In this document: positions 1 through 6,554 of the stretch, piece by piece | Numbering within the stretch: position 1 is the first letter of the stretch | Layout of the letters: each line of letters opens with the position of its first letter | Made by a program: the position numbers and the translations under genes | The notes under the pieces: model-generated | The model's database searches: none | What the model saw: only the letters and a program-made list of their open reading frames with translations | What the model was told of the DNA's origin: nothing | DNA from: a virus | Virus record (IMG/VR): IMGVR_UViG_3300025645_000414 | Coordinates: 1 to 25,293 of that record | Length of the DNA stretch: 25,293 nt | Direction: 5' to 3' (one strand)

Positions 1-470
1 AAGCCGCCAAGACCGCCGATGGCTGTCATAGCGTTAAATTCATCAGGATTCATGTGAACGAGCATACTGTCGCCGTTACGACCCTGCTGCTGTACGCGCT
101 TGGCCTCACCCACAAGGCCGCCACCTTCCATTAAAACCGCATCTGGCGCTTTCTGCCCCTCAAAGTAATTGAACATCGGGTCCATTCCCGGCTCATAGCT
201 TGATGGTGGCGTAATGGGGACGCGGGGGGTGGGGTTGTATTCTACTAATTCTTCGGGACCAAAAATTTGATCTGTCATTTGTTGTTGGACCGAGGGCATA
301 CTCAAAAGAGTTCCCCCGATGCCGCCTTGTTTTTCGGCAGCATCAAAAAAACTTTCAAGCCCAGCACGGGTGTACTCTGAGCCGTCAGGCGTGGTCCCCA
401 CCATTTTCTGAGAGGTGATGGTAATTGGCGGATTAGATGCTTGATCGACTTGAGGATATATGACAGCCAT
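1..470 (-). CDS. Large virion protein of unknown function, N-terminal 156 residues only (runs off the left edge)
   Basis: The frame opens with ATG at 470 and stays open to base 1, so the C-terminus lies outside the window. An AGGAG Shine-Dalgarno sequence sits 7 bases upstream. The visible protein starts MAVIYPQVDQASNPPIT and is rich in Pro, Gly and Gln. Around residues 118-150 it carries a GGGLVGEA segment followed by GRNGDSMLVHMNPDEF. I associate this MLVHM-P-E signature with large tail-region proteins of uncultured marine phages, but I know of no assigned function for it. Its place directly after the nozzle and accessory genes suggests a virion protein such as an ejection or tail-associated protein; that is inference. 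It begins 10 bases after the stop of the preceding gene, so it probably belongs to the same transcript. Confidence 0.75.
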   Translation of the reverse strand, partial: MAVIYPQVDQASNPPITITSQKMVGTTPDGSEYTRAGLESFFDAAEKQGGIGGTLLSMPSVQQQMTDQIFGPEELVEYNPTPRVPITPPSSYEPGMDPMFNYFEGQKAPDAVLMEGGGLVGEAKRVQQQGRNGDSMLVHMNPDEFNAMTAIGGLGG

Positions 471-480
471 CAAAAAACTC

Positions 481-789
481 CTAAGAAGTACTTACCGTTA
501 CCGAGCCAACAGCACCCGCCAAGGCGGAAGTAAAATTGTCTTCAGACCGGGCGACTTTCAAAAAGCCGTCCTCATCAACATAAACATCACCGACCCTAAG
601 GTCTGCAACTTCAGTCGGCAGAGATGTCAATATAAGCGTTGACCCCCTAATGTTACCTGTTTCTTGCTCCCTTTGAAAGAAAATCTCTAAGGTTCTAACC
701 AAAGAGTTCATGTATTCAGTGGAATACCCAGACGTAGGTGTAGGCAGGGTAAACGATTGTATCTGACTCCTTTGAACAGAAGACGCCAC
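481..789 (-). CDS. Small tail-region accessory protein (102 aa) with C-terminal GSVTVS motif
   Basis: The start is GTG at 789, overlapping the TAG stop of the nozzle gene (TAGTG), with GGGAG 6 bases upstream; no better start exists. The N-terminal half contains a likely amphipathic helix (about residues 25-42, YMNSLVRTLEIFFQRE). The middle is a beta-rich segment, LPTEVADLRVGDVYVDEDG. The protein ends AGAVGSVTVSTS. The same GxVGSVTV ending occurs in the 119-residue protein at 12557-12916 and is repeated inside the protein at 10763-11179. I recognise no characterised domain. Its position between the nozzle gene and a large virion protein makes a structural or assembly role likely. Confidence 0.8.
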   Translation of the reverse strand: MASSVQRSQIQSFTLPTPTSGYSTEYMNSLVRTLEIFFQREQETGNIRGSTLILTSLPTEVADLRVGDVYVDEDGFLKVARSEDNFTSALAGAVGSVTVSTS

Positions 790-3113
790 TATCTTCTCCC
801 ATCAGGTCGAATATCTATGCGCGGAGCACCCAAGCGCCAAAACACGCCCTCTTCGGTTGACTGCACTTTAACCGACATCTCTCTGCCTCTGAGTCTTATA
901 AATGCCTGTTCTGTAAACTGCTCTACATCAACAGTCTGACTAGCGGTTACCGTAGATGACGACGATGTGCCGAAAGATTGGCCGGGAAAATTACGCGGGA
1001 GAAAAGAAAAGGTTGCGGCAGGGGCCGAAGCAGACGATCCGTTAAAGCTCAAATCGGGAATTACTCTAGAGGCAAACTGAAGCCTATCCCCGTCTCCAAT
1101 TTCAAAATCAGAACTTTCTATAAAAGCTGTTATGGGTGCTGGAGGATTCTGACTCCCATCATCAAATCCATTATCGTGCGAGTACAAGAATCCATCAGAG
1201 CTTGCGGCATTCGGAAACTCTCGCTGGCTTCGATCTATCCAAGCTGTTCTTTCAAGAGAACCTGTATACCAAGCCTTTTCAACAAAATTGTATATGACGT
1301 ACTTATCAATTTCTGTCGCGTCACTCGAAACGTAGAACCATATAACTTCCCCAAACTCGTAATTGCTGCCCGCAAAGAACTTATTGCGTTGACCGAAATT
1401 CATGTTTTGGAAAACAAAATTGCGTACAGAGCACGGTATTGACGTTACACGACCATCGTATGCATAGAAATTATTTGTACCCATCCAAAACGCCGTATCC
1501 CCGACTGCCACATGGGCATTTGGGCCTATAATTGTGACATTTTGAGAAAGAAGGGTTTGACCAAAAATAAAGGGTGAGCCTACAAATCTTAGAGAATGAA
1601 GGCTTCTGTCTGTCCAAACGAGTATTTCTTGTCTGTTCTCAAGCGCAGTAATAATCTCTGAGCCATTATTGATTCTAAGATCACCGGCTGTATTTGTCGT
1701 CGAGGGGGTCCACTGAGTTAAGGACTCCTGATCGCCCCAACGTATTAAAAGAGGATCAAATCCTCCACTCGATAGATCGGTGGTGCCAAGGGCAACAACA
1801 TGCCTGTCATTGTCTGAAACAAGGATAACACGCGCTGCTGTAGGGCAACCGGAGGAACCGGAAAGACTAGAAAGCTCCACTGCCCTGTTACCGAAACCCG
1901 AGCTTGCGTCCCAGTAATAAATACCGCCACCGTAAATGTTGGCTAACAAATCTTCACCAAAGTTGTCCTGACGCCATAGACGAACGGTTATAGTCTCGGT
2001 TGTGCCTGTCTCCACCGGCACCCCCGAACCCCAACCAACAAACTCGTTTGATTCGACAACTGTTGCACCGGAATCGTGAGCAACATTATCAGTGCCAAGC
2101 TGACCGCGCACAGCACTTGTCAGGTCATTAGTCGAGACGCCAGTGTATGTAATAATCTCGTTGTCAATCACGATGGTTCCGACATAAGTAACCGAAGCGC
2201 TTGAAGAATGCGCTGCCTCCGTTGTCCCGTTAAAACCACGAGTTAAAGAAGAAATTTTATTGTTAGTGGTATCTACGTTCTCGTACTTAATCTGCTCAGT
2301 ACCAATCTTTACTATACCAATCCAAGGAAGGCCGGAGACCGACGCAACACTCATTTCCCCGTCACCGATTTGCAAGATCGCTGATAGCGTTGTCGAAGCC
2401 GTGTCAAAGCCCGTAGCGCTTGTCAGAGGAATAGTTGTGGCTGAATCGTTAATACCACCAGAGAGCGTTGTTGTTGTTTTACCAGAAACAGTACCGCCAA
2501 AAAGACCTGCGCCCCAACCAAGACCTCCTGAATCACTCGTCGCCGCGCCAACCGTAATTTCGTAAGAAGCTAAAACAGACGAGCCACCCCCAGCCGTAGA
2601 GCCAGAAGACGACGAACCGGTTGTCACTATGTAATAATTGTTTGAGTCAATTATTTGCGTAATGACATGAGCAGTATTTATTTGAGCAGCCGTAATTCCA
2701 TCAAAAGTGGCAGCCGCAGCAAAAATTACAGTGTCTCCTACCGCAGCGCCATGCCCAGTATGAGTAACATTCAAAGTTCCTGTGCCAGAAGTTAAGGTCT
2801 GGAATGGGTTAGAGCCAAGGGTGAAATTTGATATTCTCAAAGGCGTCACATTATGTATTCCGCCACCCTCTTCAAGTATTAACTTTTTCGAGGTTCCTAT
2901 ACCCATTAAGTCTTGGCCGCTAAGAGTTGACCAGTTAAACAGAGAGCGACAAACCCCAGAAAATGCTGTCGAGTTAATTTTAACCCAACCACCCATTTTT
3001 TGAGGTAGTCCATTTACAAATCTAACTTTATCACAGTCAAACCAACTGCCCTCACCAGCGTATCGGGTAAGGTCTTTATTTATTCCGGGCTTGAAGGTCA
3101 ATTTCTGTAGCAT
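789..3113 (-). CDS. Tail nozzle / DNA-stabilisation protein (P22 gp10-like), 774 aa
   Basis: In P22 and SU10-type phages this protein plugs the bottom of the portal-adaptor stack and retains packaged DNA. The N-terminus (LQKLTFKPGINKDLTRY, then a W/F-rich stretch with CDKVRFVNGLPQKMGGW) and the propeller-like core at about residues 490-560 (ENRQEILVWTDRSLHSLRF, VGDTAFWMGTNNFYAYDGRV) match that family. Residues about 215-353 form a Ser/Thr/Gly-rich insertion with repeated units ending in RG-x2-GT-x4-AH. The ATG at 3113 has AGG 6 bases upstream and is the first start after the palindrome at 3128-3143. The length is above that of classical gp10 (about 470 residues), mostly because of the insertion. 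The family call rests on recalled similarity and should be tested with a profile search. Confidence 0.8.
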   Translation of the reverse strand: MLQKLTFKPGINKDLTRYAGEGSWFDCDKVRFVNGLPQKMGGWVKINSTAFSGVCRSLFNWSTLSGQDLMGIGTSKKLILEEGGGIHNVTPLRISNFTLGSNPFQTLTSGTGTLNVTHTGHGAAVGDTVIFAAAATFDGITAAQINTAHVITQIIDSNNYYIVTTGSSSSGSTAGGGSSVLASYEITVGAATSDSGGLGWGAGLFGGTVSGKTTTTLSGGINDSATTIPLTSATGFDTASTTLSAILQIGDGEMSVASVSGLPWIGIVKIGTEQIKYENVDTTNNKISSLTRGFNGTTEAAHSSSASVTYVGTIVIDNEIITYTGVSTNDLTSAVRGQLGTDNVAHDSGATVVESNEFVGWGSGVPVETGTTETITVRLWRQDNFGEDLLANIYGGGIYYWDASSGFGNRAVELSSLSGSSGCPTAARVILVSDNDRHVVALGTTDLSSGGFDPLLIRWGDQESLTQWTPSTTNTAGDLRINNGSEIITALENRQEILVWTDRSLHSLRFVGSPFIFGQTLLSQNVTIIGPNAHVAVGDTAFWMGTNNFYAYDGRVTSIPCSVRNFVFQNMNFGQRNKFFAGSNYEFGEVIWFYVSSDATEIDKYVIYNFVEKAWYTGSLERTAWIDRSQREFPNAASSDGFLYSHDNGFDDGSQNPPAPITAFIESSDFEIGDGDRLQFASRVIPDLSFNGSSASAPAATFSFLPRNFPGQSFGTSSSSTVTASQTVDVEQFTEQAFIRLRGREMSVKVQSTEEGVFWRLGAPRIDIRPDGRR

Positions 3114-3127
3114 CTAGCACCTAAAAA

Positions 3128-3143
3128 TGTTTCACGTGAAACA
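3128..3143. promoter_or_regulatory. Perfect consensus parS-like palindrome (ParB-binding site)
   Basis: The sequence is TGTTTCACGTGAAACA, a fully symmetric 16-mer. It is identical to the centromere-like parS consensus bound by chromosomal ParB/Spo0J in many bacteria, including Bacillus and Caulobacter. It begins immediately after the TGA of the 74-residue membrane protein gene and fills most of the 30-base gap before the nozzle gene. Read on the minus strand it is followed by TTTTT, so a weak 6-bp, AT-rich hairpin terminator is an alternative. No parA or parB gene is visible in the window. The exact match is seen directly; ParB binding is inference. Confidence 0.7.
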
Positions 3144-3368
3144 TCACTTCTTTGCTTGAGTGAAACTAGTGGCACCAAAATATACCGCGACTAATCCAGA
3201 TAGCCCATAAAAGATTGGACCTATTGGAGCATTACTATACGACGATGGATTTATTAGGACAAAACCTACAGTAACACCCATTAACGCAAGCGCAGCCCAA
3301 CACATAAGTCGGCGATTAATCTGGTATGCTTCCTTATCTGGAATGTTGTCTACTTTCTCGTCAGCCAT
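3144..3368 (-). CDS. Small two-TM membrane protein, holin-like candidate (74 aa)
   Basis: The ATG at 3368 is preceded by AAGGA at 7 bases. The protein has a charged, Asp/Lys-rich N-terminus (about 20 residues). A hydrophobic segment follows at about 23-42 (CWAALALMGVTVGFVLI), then a short polar loop, a second hydrophobic segment at about 50-66 (GPIFYGLSGLVAVYFGA), and a tail ending QAKK. Size, two membrane spans and a basic C-terminus are typical of class II holins. No family signature confirms this, and no endolysin is visible in the window. It is the last of five consecutive membrane or exported-protein genes, and the parS-like palindrome follows its stop codon directly. Confidence 0.75.
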   Translation of the reverse strand: MADEKVDNIPDKEAYQINRRLMCWAALALMGVTVGFVLINPSSYSNAPIGPIFYGLSGLVAVYFGATSFTQAKK

Positions 3369-3369
3369 T

Positions 3370-3906
3370 TTATTTTCCTTTTAATAACGGATTGTCCAAC
3401 GCCCTCTGAAGCGTCTTGTTTAATCGATCTTCTAAGGCGTCGAGTTTAGCATCAACGCTGTTGATTTTGCCGTCAAATCTATCGGAAGCAGAGGATGTTA
3501 TATCGCGCAGGGTCTTCTCTGCTTGCCTCATTGCCGAGCGTGTATCAGCGTCAGCATCGCGAGAACGTCTGTCTACAGCACTAATAGCCCCGTACACTTT
3601 ACTGCTATCGCTGCGCTGGTCTTCCCTTAAATCTCGGGCAATTTCTTGTATCTCGCTAACACGAAGCCGAACCGACGCCATCTCCTTTCTTACTGCTTCA
3701 ACGGTTTCGTTTTGCACCGCTAACTCTTGTCGTATGCCTGAAAGATCAGGAGCCGAATAGCTGGCTATTTTTTTCTTCATGCTTTCGTAGTCTTTGTACA
3801 CTTCAAACGCGCCATATAAGCCACCAACCAGCGTAGATAACGCAAGAAATACGGCCACCATCTTGCCGCCTTTAAACTTAACACCTGCAAATTCAACTTC
3901 AGCCAT
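3370..3906 (-). CDS. Membrane-anchored coiled-coil protein (178 aa)
   Basis: The preferred start is the ATG at 3906, one base after the stop of the preceding gene; an in-frame TTG lies at 3924 inside that gene. The protein begins MAEVEFAGVKFKGGK. One hydrophobic span follows at about residues 16-35 (MVAVFLALSTLVGGLYGAF). The rest, about residues 40-170, is a long charged heptad-rich helix with frequent Arg/Asp/Glu (for example EAVRKEMASVRLRVSEIQEI). This arrangement suits an inner-membrane-anchored rod projecting to one side. Resemblance to i-spanin-like or XhlA-type lysis proteins is only architectural. No catalytic motif is visible and the function is unknown. Confidence 0.8.
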   Translation of the reverse strand: MAEVEFAGVKFKGGKMVAVFLALSTLVGGLYGAFEVYKDYESMKKKIASYSAPDLSGIRQELAVQNETVEAVRKEMASVRLRVSEIQEIARDLREDQRSDSSKVYGAISAVDRRSRDADADTRSAMRQAEKTLRDITSSASDRFDGKINSVDAKLDALEDRLNKTLQRALDNPLLKGK

Positions 3907-3907
3907 G

Positions 3908-5263
3908 TCAGCGTTTCCAATCAAGCTCTACGAGAGCGTTGTGCGACCCGTTTGATTTGCCGAACAAGGTGTAATTCTGCATCCTGTCTACCAAAGAAGG
4001 CCCATCAGGAACTTTTGCACCTGTAAAGAAACCGGGTGTATCAACCAATGCTAATGGTGCTGCAATCTTAGGTGATATCATACCCATAGCCACCATAGTG
4101 GTGGTTTGTGATGCTGCTGAGTATCTCTGCGACGGAGCTATCTTTGCAACCGCCTTTTCAGCCGCCGCTTTAACCTTTTCCTGTCGGCTCTTGGGCTTTG
4201 GAGGAGCTTGCGCCTCTCTAGTCTCTGCCGGGGGTTCTACCGAAGGCTCCGGTTCTGGTTCAGTCTCAGAGGGTCGAGGCTCTGGCTGCGCTTCTGCTGA
4301 CTGTCCCTCTGGTTCCGGCTCCCGTTCAGAAGACTGCTGCGGTTGCTCGGGTTCCGGTTCCGGCTCAGGTTCCGGCTCTCGTGCGCGAGGCTGTTCTACA
4401 GGGGGAGGCGCTATATCCTGCTCTATTTGAGCTTCAATAGTCGCCTCTGCCCGTGATTCCTGTTGCTGCTGTTCCATAGGAGGTGGCGGCAGATCAATTT
4501 GAATGGGCGCTATCTCTGGAGGGGGAGGTGGCGCAGATGGAGCTTGCGGCGCAACGGCAACAGCGATTGGGGCCGCTGCTGGCGGTGGCGGCAAGTCAAC
4601 TGGAGGAGGAGGCACGTTAATCTGAACCGGAGGCGCAGACGCTATTACATCGTTCTGCACAATCTGGTCTAAAATTTGCTGCTCTACTACCTGTTCATGC
4701 GTAAACGTAAGCGAAGGCTGCGAGAATTTAGGTCCGAAAAATCCAGAGTGAAACCCGGCATCCACGCCGAATAGCTCAAACTCCCCCGTAAGTATGCTGA
4801 AGCTGTTTTCTTGAACGGTATCCGTGAAATCAAATGTGCGAAGACCACTAAAATCTAATTCAACCTGACGCTCAAACTTCTCAACTACTGTATTTGTGAC
4901 ATCAAACAACGCTACCGTTAGGTTAAAAATATCGCGGCAATCGCCGCCCTGCGTGATGCTGGTACAAGTGGATAGCGTGGCGTTGCTAGGATGACTGTCC
5001 ACGGTAACCGCGCTGTTGAGGGTAAAGCCTCTGCGAACCTCGTCCTCGGTCAATGGAACGTCAAACGTGCTCGTATAAGTGCCGCCACCCGCCGTAGCGT
5101 TACCTGTGCAAAACTCCCCGGCAGAACAGCCTCTTGCAGAACCATCAGATGTCGTTGACCCACTCGTCGTAAACGCGGACATATTAGGAAGGACATTGGT
5201 CGTCGTTACAGTTTCCGCCAACGCAGAAGACGACATAAGCAGAAATGCAATCAGCCAACGCAT
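3908..5263 (-). CDS. Exported protein with long Pro-rich and Glu-Pro-rich linker (451 aa)
   Basis: The ATG at 5263 overlaps the upstream stop (TGATG) and has GGAGG 6 bases upstream, so it is preferred over the in-frame ATG 18 bases further out. It gives a classical Sec signal peptide, MRWLIAFLLMSSSALA, with likely cleavage before ETV. Residues about 17-195 are beta-rich with four Cys. Residues about 205-275 are poly-Pro blocks (VPPPPVDLPPPP). Residues about 285-355 contain repeated Glu-Pro. A Lys/Ala segment and a roughly 75-residue conserved-looking tail follow. The linker recalls the periplasm-spanning Pro/Glu-Pro region of TonB, but no TonB C-terminal domain is recognised. It is coupled to the 185-residue exported protein upstream. 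The role is unknown; acting across the host periplasm is inference. Confidence 0.85.
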   Translation of the reverse strand: MRWLIAFLLMSSSALAETVTTTNVLPNMSAFTTSGSTTSDGSARGCSAGEFCTGNATAGGGTYTSTFDVPLTEDEVRRGFTLNSAVTVDSHPSNATLSTCTSITQGGDCRDIFNLTVALFDVTNTVVEKFERQVELDFSGLRTFDFTDTVQENSFSILTGEFELFGVDAGFHSGFFGPKFSQPSLTFTHEQVVEQQILDQIVQNDVIASAPPVQINVPPPPVDLPPPPAAAPIAVAVAPQAPSAPPPPPEIAPIQIDLPPPPMEQQQQESRAEATIEAQIEQDIAPPPVEQPRAREPEPEPEPEPEQPQQSSEREPEPEGQSAEAQPEPRPSETEPEPEPSVEPPAETREAQAPPKPKSRQEKVKAAAEKAVAKIAPSQRYSAASQTTTMVAMGMISPKIAAPLALVDTPGFFTGAKVPDGPSLVDRMQNYTLFGKSNGSHNALVELDWKR

Positions 5264-5820
5264 CAATCGCCTCCGTACCATTCTTCTTGGTCAGGAAAAT
5301 TAACGTGCTCGGAATCTTGTTGAGGCTGCGAAGATGCCGTTTCCGCTTTTACCTGCAATCGCACAATAGAACCTTCCGGTGCCTGTTCTGGATTCTTGAC
5401 CCACTCCTGTTTCGCCGCGTCCCCAATCTTGCCCATAAACGGGCAGGGTGTCCCAGCCATCCAAAGACCGTCAAATACTCGAACCTCTTGGCAAAGAATG
5501 CTAATGCCCGCGACTTTCAGCCCCATACCAAATACTGACCGCGCCAGCTTTATTCTCTCGCAGTTTAAGTCACGAGTCGTTGTGCCACCGGAAACGCCAA
5601 AAAGACCAGTTTGCAGAGCACCGCTGGTTCCGACCTGACAGATGTCGTTGTTGTTAACGACTATAGAAGGACTAGACGCTGTAGGTGGTGTTTTATCAAC
5701 TACTGTTGAACTACTTACTGTGGCTGACGTTACTGTATCAGCCGCATAGGTTGGGAGACTGAACAGGAAATCCACAAAGACGACAACCAGTATAAAAGCT
5801 GCAATCAACCGGGCAGACAT
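5263..5820 (-). CDS. Exported Cys-containing conserved phage protein (185 aa)
   Basis: It starts with ATG at 5820, just after the TAG of the preceding gene. A signal peptide of about 26 residues (hydrophobic LIAAFILVVVFVDFLFSL, ending TYAA before DT) is followed by a Ser/Thr/Val-rich linker. A conserved-looking core at about residues 55-135 contains four Cys, with segments NNNDICQVGTSGALQTG, RDLNCERIKLARSVFGMG, CQEVRVFDGLW and AGTPCPFMGKIG. I recall similar Cys-patterned proteins in other marine phages, always without a known function. Four Cys in an exported protein suggest disulfides. It overlaps the start of the next exported protein by one base, so the two are probably made together. Confidence 0.85.
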   Translation of the reverse strand: MSARLIAAFILVVVFVDFLFSLPTYAADTVTSATVSSSTVVDKTPPTASSPSIVVNNNDICQVGTSGALQTGLFGVSGGTTTRDLNCERIKLARSVFGMGLKVAGISILCQEVRVFDGLWMAGTPCPFMGKIGDAAKQEWVKNPEQAPEGSIVRLQVKAETASSQPQQDSEHVNFPDQEEWYGGD

Positions 5821-5985
5821 CTACATTTTCCACAGCATTCCAGCCATCATCAGGATGACGGCACCGGCTGCGCTAATCATAATAAGCTCCAGCCGTTTAA
5901 TCCGCTCGATTGTCTCTTTCCACCTCTCCGCACACACTGCTTCGTGTGTGTTTAATTTGGCTTCAACATCCTTAACAGTTGCCAT
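5821..5985 (-). CDS. XhlA-like small membrane protein (54 aa)
   Basis: The ATG at 5985 forms TAATG with the upstream stop, with GGAG 8 bases before it. An in-frame ATG at 6003 is less likely because the Shine-Dalgarno lies downstream of it. The protein has a charged helical N-terminus (VEAKLNTHEAVCAERWKETIERIKRLE) and a single C-terminal membrane span (LIMISAAGAVILMMAGMLWKM). A short coiled coil followed by one C-terminal span is the architecture of XhlA/haemolysin-associated phage proteins that accompany holins. It opens the five-gene membrane/exported island. Assignment is by architecture only. Confidence 0.7.
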   Translation of the reverse strand: MATVKDVEAKLNTHEAVCAERWKETIERIKRLELIMISAAGAVILMMAGMLWKM

Positions 5986-6545
5986 TAGCCAAGCTCCGGC
6001 CAATCATAAAGGATACCAGACTTATTTCCTTCTGAATCAAACGTAACAAACAGCGCCGCTACAGCATCAGTGTTTGCCGCACCGTCAATTGCGCTTTCCA
6101 TTGCAGTTGCTTTGGTGCGAATCGCATCGCGATAGGTCTGGATGTTAGCTGGAACAGCGGTATTGTTATCAGCCTTACGAACGATGGCCCAATCTGTCTC
6201 AGCCAGAAGAGATGCCTGTTGCGCCTTTACTTCAGCCTTTAGCTGGGAGCGGACGCCCGGTTCCATAATCTGGTTGCCATCATCATCGTTTACCGCATTC
6301 CCGTCGCTATCCACCAAACCCACATCGGTCAGACTTTTCGCTGTCTTAGAGATCGTCACACCATCAGCCTGATAACCCCATGTGTAAAGGCGGCTATCCG
6401 GCGGCGTCTCCGGTGTTACCTCAGTTAAACCAGCAGCGGCTTTGTCACTGGGCGACCAGATGTGCCAGTTCTTAGGGTGCGTAATGCCGTTGTCATCGGT
6501 CCACGCTTTGTGTTCCTTAATAGTTCTGCCGGAGTATTTCCACAT
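5985..6545 (-). CDS. Tail fibre assembly chaperone-like protein (186 aa)
   Basis: The ATG at 6545 has AGGA 7 bases upstream. The C-terminal half contains QLKAEVKAQQASLLAETDWA followed by IVRKADN, then PANIQTYRDAIRTKATAMES at about residues 102-155. This resembles the phage tail assembly chaperone family (LLAxTDWxxxR ... P..i..YRd.lR). The N-terminal half (WKYSGRTIKEHKAWTDDNGI, WHIWSPSDK) may contact the fibre. It lies directly downstream of the 954-residue lectin-like fibre gene, the usual place for a fibre chaperone or an attached tip protein. It ends DWPELG and overlaps the next start by one base. Whether it is a chaperone or remains in the virion cannot be decided here. Confidence 0.75.
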   Translation of the reverse strand: MWKYSGRTIKEHKAWTDDNGITHPKNWHIWSPSDKAAAGLTEVTPETPPDSRLYTWGYQADGVTISKTAKSLTDVGLVDSDGNAVNDDDGNQIMEPGVRSQLKAEVKAQQASLLAETDWAIVRKADNNTAVPANIQTYRDAIRTKATAMESAIDGAANTDAVAALFVTFDSEGNKSGILYDWPELG

Positions 6546-6554
6546 AACCTTATC

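Noticed and set aside
3120-3143. Reading the palindrome only as an intrinsic terminator
   Set aside because: The stem would have at most six pairs, two of them G-C, so it would be a poor terminator, and this does not explain an exact match to parS. It is kept as the alternative hypothesis in the finding.
4098-4430. Plus-strand open frame encoding Gly/Ser-rich repeats
   Set aside because: It is the antisense reading of the Glu-Pro repeat region and reflects that repeat only.
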